Assembly (NCBI RefSeq): GCF_001644195.2 | Contig: NZ_LWBL02000050.1 | Span: forward strand, 23,328-87,327 | Length of the DNA: 64,000 nt | Source of the DNA: Bacillus marinisedimentorum | GTDB taxonomy: Bacteria; Bacillota; Bacilli; Bacillales; Bacillaceae_O | Reading direction: 5' to 3' | In this document: positions 43,574 through 52,834 of the stretch, piece after piece | Layout of the letters: every line of letters begins with the position of its first letter | Numbering within the stretch: the first letter of the stretch is position 1 | Program-made: the position numbers and the translations under genes | Notes under the pieces: generated by a model | Databases searched by the model: none | Told to the model about the DNA's origin: nothing | Seen by the model: only the letters and a program-made list of their open reading frames with translations

Positions 43574-44791
43574 ATGTATGATTTTGCGGTAATCGGCGGC
43601 GGGATTGTCGGCCTGTCGGCGGCTCTGGCCCTGTCAGACCGGTTTCCTGCTGCCAAAATAGCAGTCATCGAAAAAGAGGAAAAACTGGCGGCCCATCAGA
43701 CCGGGCACAACAGCGGCGTCATCCATTCCGGCATCTATTACAAGCCGGGCAGCCTGAAGGCGCAGCTTGCCGTTAAAGGGAGCCGCTCGATGGTCGAGTT
43801 CAGCAGGGAGCACGGCATTGACCATGATATTTGCGGAAAAGTGATTGTCGCGACCGATGAAAATGAGCTTCCGATCATGGACAATCTATACCGGCGCGGC
43901 CTTGAAAACGGGCTGGACGTTATGAAAATATCATCGGAAGAAACCCGTGAAATCGAGCCGTATGTCAACACGGTCGGCGCCATCAAGGTCCCGAGTACGG
44001 GGATTGTCAATTACAGCCAGGTGACGGAAACGATCGGGCGCCTGCTCACGGAACGTGGGGCGGATATTCTGCTCGGCACCACCGTGAAGGATATTGCCGA
44101 CCGTACAGATGAAGTGACCATCCAAACGGATAAAGGCGAGGTGCGGGCCGGATTTCTCGTCAATTGTGCCGGGCTGCACAGCGACCGGATGGCGAAAGCG
44201 GCCGGCATCCATACCGATTTGAAAATCGTGCCGTTCCGCGGTGAGTATTATGAATTGACGGAAGAGAAGCGCCATCTTGTCAAAAATCTCATCTATCCGG
44301 TACCGAATCCTGACTTTCCATTCCTCGGCGTCCATTTGACGCGGATGATCGACGGCACGATCCATGCCGGCCCGAATGCCGTCCTGAGTTTCAAGCGGGA
44401 AGGCTACCGCAAAACGGACTTCAACTGGAAGGATGCCTTTGACGTGCTGACGTTCCCTGGCTTCTGGAAAATGGCGGGCAGCAACCTGAAGGAAGGGATG
44501 ATGGAAATGGTCCGTTCCTTCCATAAACAGACGTTCGTGAAAAGCCTGCAGCGGCTTGTTCCGGATATTACGGAGGATGATGTCATTCCGACGCATGCCG
44601 GCGTGCGCGCCCAGGCGATGTTGATGAATGGCCAGTTGGTCGATGACTTTTTCGTTATTCCGGGCAAGCGCTCGATCCACGTCTGCAACGCACCGTCTCC
44701 GGCTGCCACCGCTTCGCTTGAAATCGGGAAGGTGATCGCGGAGCGGGCGGCGGAACGGCTGCCTGAACAGCGGGTTGCGGCGAAGGTCTAG
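43574..44791 (+). CDS. lhgO: L-2-hydroxyglutarate oxidase/dehydrogenase
   Basis: 405 residues from ATG 43574 after GGAGA; an ORF open further upstream overlaps glaH and lacks a ribosome site. The FAD motif is FAVIGGGIVGLSAALAL at the N-terminus, followed by the family block HQTGHNSGVIHSGIYYKPGS. The membrane-associated flavoenzyme oxidises L-2-hydroxyglutarate to 2-oxoglutarate, passing electrons to quinone. With GlaH it closes the glutarate-to-2-oxoglutarate route, regenerating the co-substrate used by GlaH. Confidence 0.94.
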   Translation: MYDFAVIGGGIVGLSAALALSDRFPAAKIAVIEKEEKLAAHQTGHNSGVIHSGIYYKPGSLKAQLAVKGSRSMVEFSREHGIDHDICGKVIVATDENELPIMDNLYRRGLENGLDVMKISSEETREIEPYVNTVGAIKVPSTGIVNYSQVTETIGRLLTERGADILLGTTVKDIADRTDEVTIQTDKGEVRAGFLVNCAGLHSDRMAKAAGIHTDLKIVPFRGEYYELTEEKRHLVKNLIYPVPNPDFPFLGVHLTRMIDGTIHAGPNAVLSFKREGYRKTDFNWKDAFDVLTFPGFWKMAGSNLKEGMMEMVRSFHKQTFVKSLQRLVPDITEDDVIPTHAGVRAQAMLMNGQLVDDFFVIPGKRSIHVCNAPSPAATASLEIGKVIAERAAERLPEQRVAAKV

Positions 44792-45176
44792 GAGAGACAA
44801 TTTGATATTAGGCAAAAAAGGCATTGGAATGATGATAAGTAGTTCCGTTTCGGTGGAGAAACATACGAAATAGCATACCAATTAGCAGACCAAATCACAT
44901 ATGATTTGGTCTATTCTTTTTTCCTTGTATATCAACGATTATTAGATATTGACGCTTGAATTAGCATACAAATCACACCCCAAATAATATAATGTCAAAA
45001 GCTGTTGTCAATTAAAACCTAGAGGGTAATTGTTATTTTATGTTGAAATGAATGTAGAGTTTGTAAAAGAATGTACTTAAACGATTGGGCAGGTTAGTGA
45101 AAGATGGATTGGAACCATAATTGAGTTTCTTATTGTAAAATTAGGTTGAATAATTGGTGCCAGAAGGGAGTATTAC
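44792..45176. other. A/T-rich intergenic region with terminator
   Basis: 385 bp. The terminator AGACCAAATC-acatat-GATTTGGTCT with TTCTTTTTT (about 44888-44925) ends the glaH-lhgO transcript. The remaining 250 bp are A/T-rich and belong to the HAD gene's promoter region. No ORF is supported. Confidence 0.7.
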
Positions 45177-45842
45177 ATGGATAACTATAAAGTAATTTTA
45201 TTTGATTTAGATGGAACTCTTTCAGACCCAAAGGTAGGAATAACTAAATCCGTTCAATATGCGTTACATAGAATGGGAATTGATGAGCCTGACATTGATA
45301 AACTAGAATGTTTTATTGGACCACCATTACAAGTTTCATTTGCTGAACATTACAATTTTGATGAGGCACGTACCCAAAAAGCAATAGATTTATATAGGGA
45401 GATGTTTAAGGAAAAGGGAATGTTTGAGAATGAGTTATATTCAAATATCCCCTTGCTTTTAAAATCGTTAAAAGAACAAGGATTTACTTTAGTTGTTGCA
45501 ACTTCAAAGCCAACTGTTTTTGCAGAGCAAATATTAAAGTATTTTAATATTGAGCATTATTTTCAACTTATTGTAGGAAGTAACCTTGATGGAACAAGAG
45601 CGTCAAAAACTGAAATCATTCAATACATACTAGATAAATATAATGAACATGAACTTAGTGAATTTATTATGATTGGAGATAGGAAGCACGATATTATAGG
45701 GGCAAGTAATACTGGAATTGATTCTATTGGAGTTACCTATGGATATGGTTCATTTGAAGAATTAAGTCAGTCCAACCCTACGCATATTATCAAAAGAGTT
45801 AATCAGTTAAAAGATATTCTGATGGGTACTCAAGTAAATTAA
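45177..45842 (+). CDS. HAD-IA family hydrolase (phosphoglycolate phosphatase-like)
   Basis: 221 residues. HAD motif I FDLDGTLSDPK is at residues 10-20, motif II VATSKP near 108, and motifs III/IV as the C-terminal Lys and IGDRKHDIIGA. The helical cap includes ECFIGPPLQVSF, seen in PpaX/YcjU/Gph-like phosphatases and 5'-nucleotidases. The substrate is not determinable. Codon and base use are much more A/T-rich than in the neighbours, which suggests recent transfer. A terminator follows at about 45897-45936. Confidence 0.9.
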   Translation: MDNYKVILFDLDGTLSDPKVGITKSVQYALHRMGIDEPDIDKLECFIGPPLQVSFAEHYNFDEARTQKAIDLYREMFKEKGMFENELYSNIPLLLKSLKEQGFTLVVATSKPTVFAEQILKYFNIEHYFQLIVGSNLDGTRASKTEIIQYILDKYNEHELSEFIMIGDRKHDIIGASNTGIDSIGVTYGYGSFEELSQSNPTHIIKRVNQLKDILMGTQVN

Positions 45843-45896
45843 GTATACTTTCTTGTTCAGCTAACGGAGGCTTTAGTTTAACAAAAGAATATAAAA

Positions 45897-45938
45897 AAGG
45901 CCGCTTGGAAAATAAAATCCAAGCCGCTTTTGTTTGCT
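45897..45938. terminator. Terminator of the HAD gene
   Basis: GGCCGCTTGGA pairs with TCCAAGCCGC (one bulge), followed by TTTTGTTT; A-rich on the other side, so possibly bidirectional for the convergent lipoprotein gene. Confidence 0.75.
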
Positions 45939-46063
45939 ATTTGTACTGTTAATTATGGTGCTAAAAGTAGTGTGTTTTTGCATGTCATTTCACATGTTAA
46001 TTTTGATTTTCTCCACAGTATCGGAACTATTTGGAATGATGACAATGCCTTTTTGCCGTATTA

Positions 46064-46501
46064 TTACTTCCAAATCACCAGGATGTTGTTATCCCTGTTA
46101 GGTTGGCTGCATCCGGTTAATATATAATCCGTTCTTTCGGCCGTTTCCTCAGTGGTTACGGATTCGCACGATGCGGTCGTTATCTTGCCGGAGCCATACG
46201 TGTCTCTTCTTGTGTCAGTCGTTGATATGATGGCTTTTCCGTCATAATCAAGGTCATGAAGCATGGGGTCTCCTTCCTCCATGTATCTCACAACCCTGAT
46301 TTTATCCTTTTTCCCCTCACTGACGTTCTCAAGAAAAGTGAAAAACGTATCCATGTTCGTGATTTCACCTTGCATGTCGACAATGTCTGATGGGGATTGA
46401 TTGTATTCAAGTGAAGGTTTTTGTGCGGTGGTGCTCTCATCCGGTTGGCATCCGGCAATAATAAATGCTGTCAGCGCGGCAGGAAGCAAAAGCTTTTTCA
46501 T
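46064..46501 (-). CDS. DUF4362-type lipoprotein
   Basis: 145 residues from ATG 46501 after AAAGGGG; longer in-frame starts lack a site. Lipoprotein signal: MKKLLLPAALTAFIIAGC, with the lipobox Cys at residue 18. The mature part has SPSDIVDMQGEITNMDTFFT and later IRVVRYMEEGDPMLHDLDYD, the pattern of DUF4362 proteins in Bacillus. It is predicted to be anchored on the outer face of the membrane. Function unknown. Confidence 0.85.
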   Translation of the reverse strand: MKKLLLPAALTAFIIAGCQPDESTTAQKPSLEYNQSPSDIVDMQGEITNMDTFFTFLENVSEGKKDKIRVVRYMEEGDPMLHDLDYDGKAIISTTDTRRDTYGSGKITTASCESVTTEETAERTDYILTGCSQPNRDNNILVIWK

Positions 46502-46649
46502 TTTGCAATTCCCCTTTCTAGAATCTATTTTATCACGAAAGTGGATGATGATGGATAAATCTGTAATTCCAGGAAGGTTGATTATGGCAAAAGAAAGATG
46601 CCCAAAGATAACTTGGACATCCATTTAGGATATATAACGCATTGCTAAA

Positions 46650-47123
46650 TCAACGAGTGGAAGGCCACGAACCTTGCATTTTTCGTAATTGCATAATCTG
46701 GCCGGTATGATAAGCATCATGGAGCATGATATCAAGCAATTTCCTCTCAAGTGACTGATCAAGCTCTGTGTCGGGGATATTACTCAAGGCCTGTCTTAAG
46801 TTGTGATGTGCGTTTTCGGCACGCTCAACGATATTCTTCCATTCCTGATCATCGCTCGATTGCCCGGTAAGATGAAAGGTATCGTTACCATCGAGATTGT
46901 GTGTCCATTCACGGCCTTCCAGGTTTGCCGCAAGCCTCTCTTTGTAATACGTAAGATGATTAACGTTTTCCCAAATGGATTTCGAAGCTTCTCCAGCTGG
47001 TTTCCAGGAAGCCTGTTCGGCTGAAAGTCCTGCAGTCGCATCCCTGAAAGGTGCATACCAGCTTTCTTTATCAAATGTAGAATCCAGCACGTCTAGAAGC
47101 AAGTCAGTTCGTTTCAAAATCAT
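46650..47123 (-). CDS. DinB family protein
   Basis: 157 residues from ATG 47123, preceded by GAGGAGGAGGAG; the longer ORF would run through the palindromic repeat at 47228. The four-helix DinB/YfiT fold is indicated by SIWENVNHLTYYKERLAANL and a C-terminal HDAYHTGQIMQLRK, whose His residues, with the earlier His, form the metal site. Family members include metal-dependent thiol transferases. The particular reaction is unknown. Confidence 0.87.
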   Translation of the reverse strand: MILKRTDLLLDVLDSTFDKESWYAPFRDATAGLSAEQASWKPAGEASKSIWENVNHLTYYKERLAANLEGREWTHNLDGNDTFHLTGQSSDDQEWKNIVERAENAHHNLRQALSNIPDTELDQSLERKLLDIMLHDAYHTGQIMQLRKMQGSWPSTR

Positions 47124-47225
47124 CTCCTCCTCCTCGAATAGGTAGAAACTCATTAACCCGACAACGAAATCAACTCTGTTAAGATTCTGCATTTTTATAA
47201 AACATCCTGCTGTTTTTTTATTAAA

Positions 47226-47275
47226 AAGGTGCCTGACCCCCAGTGCGTTAACGCACTGGGGATCAGGCACCTTTT
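47226..47275. repeat. GGTGCCTG palindromic repeat, copy 3
   Basis: GGTGCCTGACCCCCAGTGCG, TTAA, CGCACTGGGGATCAGGCACC, a near-perfect palindrome with A5 on the left and T4 on the right, suited to act as a terminator on either strand between the DUF3870 and DinB genes. Confidence 0.9.
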
Positions 47276-47287
47276 ATGCCAAACCTT

Positions 47288-47596
47288 TTATGCCATCATC
47301 TGCTCATACTGCTTATAAGAATCCTTCAATGCCGCCGCAAGCGCATGCTCAGCCTTGCCGTGATAGCCTTCCGCCAGCAGCTTTAGCGGTTCTTCGATCC
47401 CATCTTTCAGGCTGCAGCCTTTTAGCAGGTGTTTGACGAAGGTGCGGCCGTGTTCGGTGGCGAGTGTACACGATGCATCCACTATGACGCCGTATTTTTT
47501 ATCGATTTCAAGTGTCATCGTCAGTGTTTCGGATATGCTGTTTGCGGCCATGCCGGACGGCAGCCGGGAATGGCCTGCGATTAAGATTGTGTTCAT
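47288..47596 (-). CDS. DUF3870 domain-containing protein
   Basis: 102 residues from ATG 47596, after GGGGGAG. It contains TILIAGHSRLPSGMAANSI, the family start, followed by VIVDASCTLATEHGRTFVKHLL, matching DUF3870. The family is often found beside TRAP transporter or dicarboxylate genes; here it lies 19 bp after the DctB-like binding protein on the same strand, forming a likely operon. No activity is known to me. Confidence 0.85.
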   Translation of the reverse strand: MNTILIAGHSRLPSGMAANSISETLTMTLEIDKKYGVIVDASCTLATEHGRTFVKHLLKGCSLKDGIEEPLKLLAEGYHGKAEHALAAALKDSYKQYEQMMA

Positions 47597-47615
47597 CAAA
47601 GCTCCCCCCATAGCA

Positions 47616-48674
47616 TCATTTCATGTACTTTTTCCGTAATTGGTAGACTTCTTCCATTAACTCGCTGTCGATTTCCTGCTCAAATCGATTGTAGACAGGC
47701 TGCAGGGCGTTTTGCCAGCGGCTCCGTTCCGCGTTTGTCAAAACATGGATTTCCATGTCGCTATTCCGTTTGAGAGCACGGATGTAGCGGTCGTTCATTT
47801 CAATGGAATGGCGCCAGACCCAATCGGTCGTTTCATCAAGAGAAGCCTGAATTTGTTCCTGGATATCTTGAGGCAAGCTGTCCCAGAATTCCTCGTTGAT
47901 GAGCACGACAGATCCGAGATAGCCGTGATTGCTCATCGTCAAGTATTGCTGTTCGAGGTAAAATCGTTTCGTATAAATGTTGGAGATCGTGTTTTCCTGG
48001 CCGTCAATGAAGTTGACTTCAAGGTTGCGGTACGTTTTATTGAAAGGGATGACGCTCGTGCTCGCATTCAATTGATCGAACTGTTCTTTGATGACGGCGC
48101 TCGGCATGATGCGGAAATGCAGCCGTTTGAAATCGTATGGATGGCTGATCGGCCGCTTGTCGTTTGTCACCTGCTTGAAGCCGCTGTACCAGAAGGTGAG
48201 GCCTTTTACCGGTTCGCCTTCCAGGTCGGCCATCAGCTGCTGGCCGATCGGCCCTTTATAGGCCTCTTCAACGGCGGCGTAGTTCGGGAACAAAAACGGC
48301 AAATCGAGCACCTGCCAGTTCGGGAAGCGGGACGTCAGTTTCGAGGTGGCGGGTGCGATCATTTCGACATGGCCGTCTTGGACCGCTTTGTATTCATTTA
48401 TATCACCGTATAAAACTCCGTTGGCATATACTTCGACCTTCACTTTCCCATCTGTCCGTTCTTGCACAAGGCTGGCGAACCGCCTGACAGCCTGTCCTTT
48501 CGGCGTGTTTTCCGCCGCGACATGGCTGAACCGCAGGACGATCTGGTCATCGAGCCCTTCCTGTTCATCATCGGCGGCAAGCGGCGCCCTGCCGCCCTGG
48601 ATGTCGAATCCGATGAATAGGGCGGTGAAAAGGCCGGCGATAATAAAGATGGAGATGGTGAGGACTGTCCGCAT
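47616..48674 (-). CDS. dctB: TRAP-type dicarboxylate-binding protein (DctB/DctP family)
   Basis: 352 residues, GGAGGGGGAGC before the ATG. An N-terminal membrane anchor or signal (LTISIFIIAGLFTALFIG) precedes the DctP fold: FSHVAAENTPKGQAVRRFA, LDLPFLFPNYAAVEEAY, FRIMPSAVIKEQF and GQENTISNIYTKRFYLEQQYLT (part of the substrate cleft). The gene is divergent from the histidine kinase, as dctB is next to dctSR in B. subtilis, where the binding protein works as co-sensor. A sensing role is therefore likelier than transport. Confidence 0.9.
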   Translation of the reverse strand: MRTVLTISIFIIAGLFTALFIGFDIQGGRAPLAADDEQEGLDDQIVLRFSHVAAENTPKGQAVRRFASLVQERTDGKVKVEVYANGVLYGDINEYKAVQDGHVEMIAPATSKLTSRFPNWQVLDLPFLFPNYAAVEEAYKGPIGQQLMADLEGEPVKGLTFWYSGFKQVTNDKRPISHPYDFKRLHFRIMPSAVIKEQFDQLNASTSVIPFNKTYRNLEVNFIDGQENTISNIYTKRFYLEQQYLTMSNHGYLGSVVLINEEFWDSLPQDIQEQIQASLDETTDWVWRHSIEMNDRYIRALKRNSDMEIHVLTNAERSRWQNALQPVYNRFEQEIDSELMEEVYQLRKKYMK

Positions 48675-48760
48675 GCTCCCCCTCCGTTCGGCGTAATCGT
48701 TTTCAACATTGTATCATAAAGTGCTAAACTATTGATAACATAAGCGAAAGGGCGAGGCCG

Positions 48761-50401
48761 ATGTCATTAAGCAGGATTCCGTTAAGCCGCAAGATTATGA
48801 TACTGTCATTCGGTGTAGTTCTCTTTTCGCTGTTGATTGGCGGAATTATTCTGATCGGCAATATTTATAACCAGAGAGAACAGGAGCTGGGCGAGCGCGG
48901 ATTGATCACCGGCAGGATTGTCGCCAATTTGCCGGAAACAGAGGAATACATGAAGGCTTCAAAGGGCTGGGAACAGCTGAATCCTGTCGTCGATCGGATC
49001 CGGACGATCAACCGGGCCGACTACATCACGGTTCTTGATATGAACAGGATCCGGTATTCCCATCCGGTGAAGAGCCGGCTCGGAACGGTTTCATCCGGAA
49101 AAGATGAAGGGGCGGCGTTTGCCCAGCACAGCTATGTGTCAAAGGCGAAAGGCGACAGCGGTGTGGCTGTCCGCTCGTTCGTGCCGATCATGGATGAAAA
49201 CCAGGAACAGATCGGGGTTGTCATTGTCGGCAATATGATGCCATCGCTGTTTGACATCCTGCAGTCGATCCGGCGCGAAATCCTTTTAACCGGCCTGTTG
49301 ACCCTGCTGTTCGGCGTAATCGGCTCATGGATGCTAGCCAGGCATATCAAAAAGCAGACGTTCCAGCTTGAACCGCACGAGATCGCCGGGCTGTTAGTTG
49401 AACGGACGGCGATTTTCCAGGCGATGAATGAAGGGATCATTGCCGTTGACCGTGAGGAAAAGATTGTCGTATTCAATGATAAGGCGAAAATGATGTTAGG
49501 AATTGAAAAAGATGTGGCCGGCCGCAGTTTTCATGATGTCATCAAGGAGCCGGGCGTGAGCGAAAAGCTTCTGAATGGGCCTGTCCTGGATCATGAGATG
49601 GTGCGGATCGGCGAGAAGGTTGTGATGGCGACGCGGGTTCCGATAACGGTGGAAGGCGAGCGGACAGGTGAAGTGATCGTTGCTGTCGACCGGACGGAGA
49701 TGGCGCGGCTTGCCGAAGAGCTGACAGGTGTGAAGGCATTCGTTGATGCGCTCCGTGTCCAAAACCATGAGCATATGAACAAACTGCACACGCTGGCCGG
49801 CTTGATCCAGCTGGACCAGAAGGATAAAGCGCTCGATTACGTGTTCAGTGAAGCGGGCCGCCAGGAAAAGCTGTCGGGGATGCTGACGAAAAACATCAAA
49901 GACTACAGCATTGCCGGTTTGCTGCTCAGCAAGGTGAGCAGAGGGCAGGAGCTCGGCATTTCCGTCAGGATCGACACCCACAGCAGGCTGCTTGAATACC
50001 CGCGGCTTTTGGACCGCCATGATTTTGTCATCATGCTCGGCAATTTAATTGAAAATGCATTTGATGCTTTGAAGGGTAGTGGAAAAAAGGAAAAAGTGAT
50101 CGACATTTCAATAGAGCAGGATGAGGAGATATGCAGCCTGTCAGTGGAAGATAACGGCAAAGGGATGGACGAAGCGGAAGTCAAATCGATTTTTAAAAAG
50201 GGTTTTACGACGAAAGCGGAGGCAGGCGGCTCCGGGATCGGCCTTTATTTGATAAATAAGATTGTTGAAAAGGGTGCCGGTGAAATAGAAGTGGAATCGC
50301 ATCCGGGAGAGGGCACGCGATTCGCACTGACATTCCCGATGGAGATGGAGGGGAAACATGATGAGCGGCAAACCGGAAAAAATCGGCGTCTTGTTAATTG
50401 A
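48761..50401 (+). CDS. dctS: CitA/DcuS-family sensor histidine kinase (DctS-like)
   Basis: 546 residues. TM1 (about 12-35), an extracytoplasmic PAS-like domain with RADYITVLDMNRIRYSHP, TM2 (about 170-190), a cytoplasmic PAS (AMNEGIIAVDREEKIVVFN), then the dimerisation helix with phospho-acceptor His in NHEHMNKLHTLAGL (H336) and the ATPase domain (N-box LIENAFDAL, G1 DNGKGM, G2 GSGIGLYL). The architecture is that of C4-dicarboxylate/citrate sensors. It overlaps the regulator gene by 44 nt. Confidence 0.92.
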   Translation: MSLSRIPLSRKIMILSFGVVLFSLLIGGIILIGNIYNQREQELGERGLITGRIVANLPETEEYMKASKGWEQLNPVVDRIRTINRADYITVLDMNRIRYSHPVKSRLGTVSSGKDEGAAFAQHSYVSKAKGDSGVAVRSFVPIMDENQEQIGVVIVGNMMPSLFDILQSIRREILLTGLLTLLFGVIGSWMLARHIKKQTFQLEPHEIAGLLVERTAIFQAMNEGIIAVDREEKIVVFNDKAKMMLGIEKDVAGRSFHDVIKEPGVSEKLLNGPVLDHEMVRIGEKVVMATRVPITVEGERTGEVIVAVDRTEMARLAEELTGVKAFVDALRVQNHEHMNKLHTLAGLIQLDQKDKALDYVFSEAGRQEKLSGMLTKNIKDYSIAGLLLSKVSRGQELGISVRIDTHSRLLEYPRLLDRHDFVIMLGNLIENAFDALKGSGKKEKVIDISIEQDEEICSLSVEDNGKGMDEAEVKSIFKKGFTTKAEAGGSGIGLYLINKIVEKGAGEIEVESHPGEGTRFALTFPMEMEGKHDERQTGKNRRLVN

Positions 50402-51080
50402 AGATGATCCGATGGTCCAGGAAGTGAACAGGCAGTTCATTGAACAGGTGCAGGGCTTTGAAGTGATCGGAATCGGCAGTGACGGGGCGAAAGGCCTTGC
50501 CCTGGCGAAGGAAAAACGGCCGGATCTCGTCCTGCTTGATATTTTTATGCCCGAGCAGGATGGAATCGCGGTTCTGCAGCAGTTCCGAACAGGAAGCATC
50601 GATGTCGATGTCATTGTTGTCACTGCCGCCAACGACGGGGAGACAATCCGGAAAATGCTGCAAAACGGCGCCGTTGATTATATCATCAAACCCTTTACGT
50701 TCGACAGGCTGAAGAAGTCGCTTGAAAATTATCGCCTATATGTGGAACAGTTCTCGGGAGAAGAAGCCGTTTCCCAGCAGCAAATCGACCGGTGGCTGTC
50801 TGCGAATGCCGCCGGTGACGAAGAAGGGGAAACGGTGATTGTGGAAGAAGCCGAAGATCTTCCAAAAGGGCTGAACAGGCAAACGCTGAAACAGGTGATG
50901 CTTTTTTTGATGAACCAGGACAAGTCCGTTTCAGCGGAAGAGACAGCACAGGCGATCGGCATTGCCCGGGTGACGGCACGCAGGTATCTCGATTACTTTG
51001 AAAAGATCGGAAAAGTCGAGCTTGACATCCAGTACGGCGGGGTGGGCCGTCCTGTCAATAGGTATCAATTGCAGGTTTAG
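50358..51080 (+). CDS. dctR: Response regulator of CitB/DcuR type (DctR-like)
   Basis: 240 residues, GGAGGGG before ATGATG. The receiver domain has acidic pair EDD (residues 15-17), phospho-acceptor D61 in LLDIFMP, T in VVTAAND, and K in IIKPFTFDRL. The C-terminal part has a winged helix (SAEETAQAIGIARVTARRYLDYF) as in DcuR/CitT. It is probably phosphorylated by the overlapping kinase and activates the TRAP genes downstream. Confidence 0.92.
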   Translation: MMSGKPEKIGVLLIEDDPMVQEVNRQFIEQVQGFEVIGIGSDGAKGLALAKEKRPDLVLLDIFMPEQDGIAVLQQFRTGSIDVDVIVVTAANDGETIRKMLQNGAVDYIIKPFTFDRLKKSLENYRLYVEQFSGEEAVSQQQIDRWLSANAAGDEEGETVIVEEAEDLPKGLNRQTLKQVMLFLMNQDKSVSAEETAQAIGIARVTARRYLDYFEKIGKVELDIQYGGVGRPVNRYQLQV

Positions 51081-51097
51081 TGATGAGGGTGCCAATG

Positions 51098-51150
51098 AAG
51101 GTGCCTGACCCCTGGCGCTTTAACGCGCCGGGGGTCAGGCACCTTTTTTG
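51098..51150. repeat. GGTGCCTG palindromic repeat, copy 4, terminator of dctSR
   Basis: GGTGCCTGACCCCTGGCGC and GCGCCGGGGGTCAGGCACC around TTTAAC, followed by TTTTTT, 20 bp after the regulator stop. Confidence 0.9.
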
Positions 51151-51171
51151 CTATTAACATTCCGTGAACAA

Positions 51172-51230
51172 AAAGACCAAAACGAATAATATGTTCGTAA
51201 TATTCAAAAATTACACTGTAAGCGTTACCA
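51172..51230 (+). promoter_or_regulatory. Control region of the TAXI-TRAP operon with candidate cre site
   Basis: TGTAAGCGTTACCA (51217-51230) matches the CcpA cre consensus except for one position. Upstream, ACGAA-taatatg-TTCGT forms a 5 bp inverted repeat that could bind the DctR-like regulator. Both lie within 105 bp of the binding-protein start. Confidence 0.5.
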
Positions 51231-51275
51231 TGTAGTCAAGTTGAATAATAATAGTTTAATTGAGGGGGACTTACA

Positions 51276-52301
51276 TTGAAAAAACGATTGGCATTCATTT
51301 TAGTGCTGGCGTTCACAATGCTGCTTGCGGCCTGCGGAGGCGGCGGTGGCGGTGACCAGGCCGAAAACGGTGAAGGCGGGGGTGACAGCGGAGAAGGCGG
51401 CGGAGCTGAAGCGCAGTCACTCGTATTCGGTACAGGGGGAACGTCTGGTACGTACTATCCGATTGGCGGCGCATTGAAGCCGATATTTGAGGAAAACGAG
51501 CTTGTCGAAAATGTAACCGTTGAATCTACTGGCGCTTCTGTCGCCAACATCCAGAACATCCAGGATGGGTTGAACCAGATTGCCATCATTATGAGTGATG
51601 TAGGATTCGACGCAGTGGAAGGCAAGGGCCAATTTGAAGACGGCAAGGTAGAAGTCCAGGCGATTGCCGGCATGTACCAGAATGTCGTTCAGATTGTTGC
51701 GCTGAAAGACAGCGGCATTGAATCCGTTGAAGACTTGAAAGGCAAAAAGGTCGGTGTCGGAAAAGTCGGCTCAGGCGTTGAACAAAGCGCGAAAAAGGTT
51801 TTTGAAGCCGTCGACATGACGTATGACGACCTTGCAAAAGTGACGCATACCGGTTATGCGGACAGTGTGCAGGAAATGAAAAACGGCAACCTTGATGCAG
51901 CTTTCTTCACATCCGGCGTGCCGAACAGCAACATCACCGACTTGATGCAGCAGACGGATGTCAACTTCGTGGAAATCAAGGGCGATGTTGCAGACAAGCT
52001 GATGGAGAAATATCCGTTCTATAAGAGCAACACAATCCCTGCGGGTGATGAAGCGAAGTACAACCTTGAAGAAGAAGTGCAGACAGTGGGTATCCAGAAT
52101 GCACTTATTGCTTCACCTGATCTTTCCGAAGAGCTTGTCTACCAGCTGACAAAGAGTTTCTATGATTATCTCGGCAATCCGGATGAAGTTTCAGTCGGAG
52201 CGCTGAAACAGTTTGACCGTGATAATATGGGCAACGGCCTGGTCATGCCGCTTCACCCGGGCGCCAAGAAATTTTATGAAGAAAACGATCTTCTGAAGTA
52301 A
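51276..52301 (+). CDS. TAXI family TRAP transporter solute-binding lipoprotein
   Basis: 341 residues, TTG start after GAGGGGG. Lipobox LLAACGG with Cys20, then a Gly/Glu-rich linker. The TAXI signature is LVFGTGGTSGTYYPIGGAL, followed by VENVTVESTGASVANIQNI and LKGKKVGVGKVGSGVEQSAK. It captures a substrate outside the membrane and delivers it to the fused permease two genes downstream. TAXI substrates include C4/C5 dicarboxylates; the actual one is not evident. Confidence 0.93.
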   Translation: MKKRLAFILVLAFTMLLAACGGGGGGDQAENGEGGGDSGEGGGAEAQSLVFGTGGTSGTYYPIGGALKPIFEENELVENVTVESTGASVANIQNIQDGLNQIAIIMSDVGFDAVEGKGQFEDGKVEVQAIAGMYQNVVQIVALKDSGIESVEDLKGKKVGVGKVGSGVEQSAKKVFEAVDMTYDDLAKVTHTGYADSVQEMKNGNLDAAFFTSGVPNSNITDLMQQTDVNFVEIKGDVADKLMEKYPFYKSNTIPAGDEAKYNLEEEVQTVGIQNALIASPDLSEELVYQLTKSFYDYLGNPDEVSVGALKQFDRDNMGNGLVMPLHPGAKKFYEENDLLK

Positions 52302-52341
52302 GGGGAAAAGGGCATCGGTACGGTGCCCTTTTTTTACCATT

Positions 52342-52824
52342 ATGAAAAGGATTTGGCTGATGCTGGCCGCTCTCTTTCTTCTCCTGGCGGGCCTGGCGGT
52401 TCTTCGGTTCGATATGCTTACCGTTAGTCAGGAAGATGAGCTGTTTTATGCTGCCCCTGTAAAAGGGGAAGGGCAATTCTCCATCCGGTGGGTCCATTCG
52501 GTTGAGAAAGAGGAGTGGGAAGAGTTTTTCAGGCTGGGTGATGAGGAAATCATTATCGATTCCACGCGGTTCAAAACGTTTGGAGCCGGGGTGCCGAGTG
52601 ATGCGGGGAGCGGCTCCTTCATAAAGGACGGCTGGGTTTATATGGTGGACATTGACCGGCCGATCGGGGAAACGCTCGTCATCCGCACCGGGGAGGAAAC
52701 ATCTCATCGGCTGATTCAGAACGAAAACAAGTTTGTGTTTCCGTCCGGATCGGATGCTTACGAGATAAAAAAAGAATCACTTTCTGTATTTCAATATGCA
52801 GTGTATAGACTGACGCATTTGTGA
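52342..52824 (+). CDS. DUF1850 domain protein of TRAP operon
   Basis: 160 residues. An N-terminal hydrophobic segment (WLMLAALFLLLAGLAVL) anchors it or is cleaved. The DUF1850 motif FSIRWVHSVEKEEWEEFF is followed by STRFKTFGAGVPSDAG, typical of this small family, which almost always lies between TAXI and the fused TRAP permease. Role unknown, probably accessory to transport. The permease gene follows within 10 bp. Confidence 0.88.
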   Translation: MKRIWLMLAALFLLLAGLAVLRFDMLTVSQEDELFYAAPVKGEGQFSIRWVHSVEKEEWEEFFRLGDEEIIIDSTRFKTFGAGVPSDAGSGSFIKDGWVYMVDIDRPIGETLVIRTGEETSHRLIQNENKFVFPSGSDAYEIKKESLSVFQYAVYRLTHL

Positions 52825-52834
52825 GGTGAGAGGA

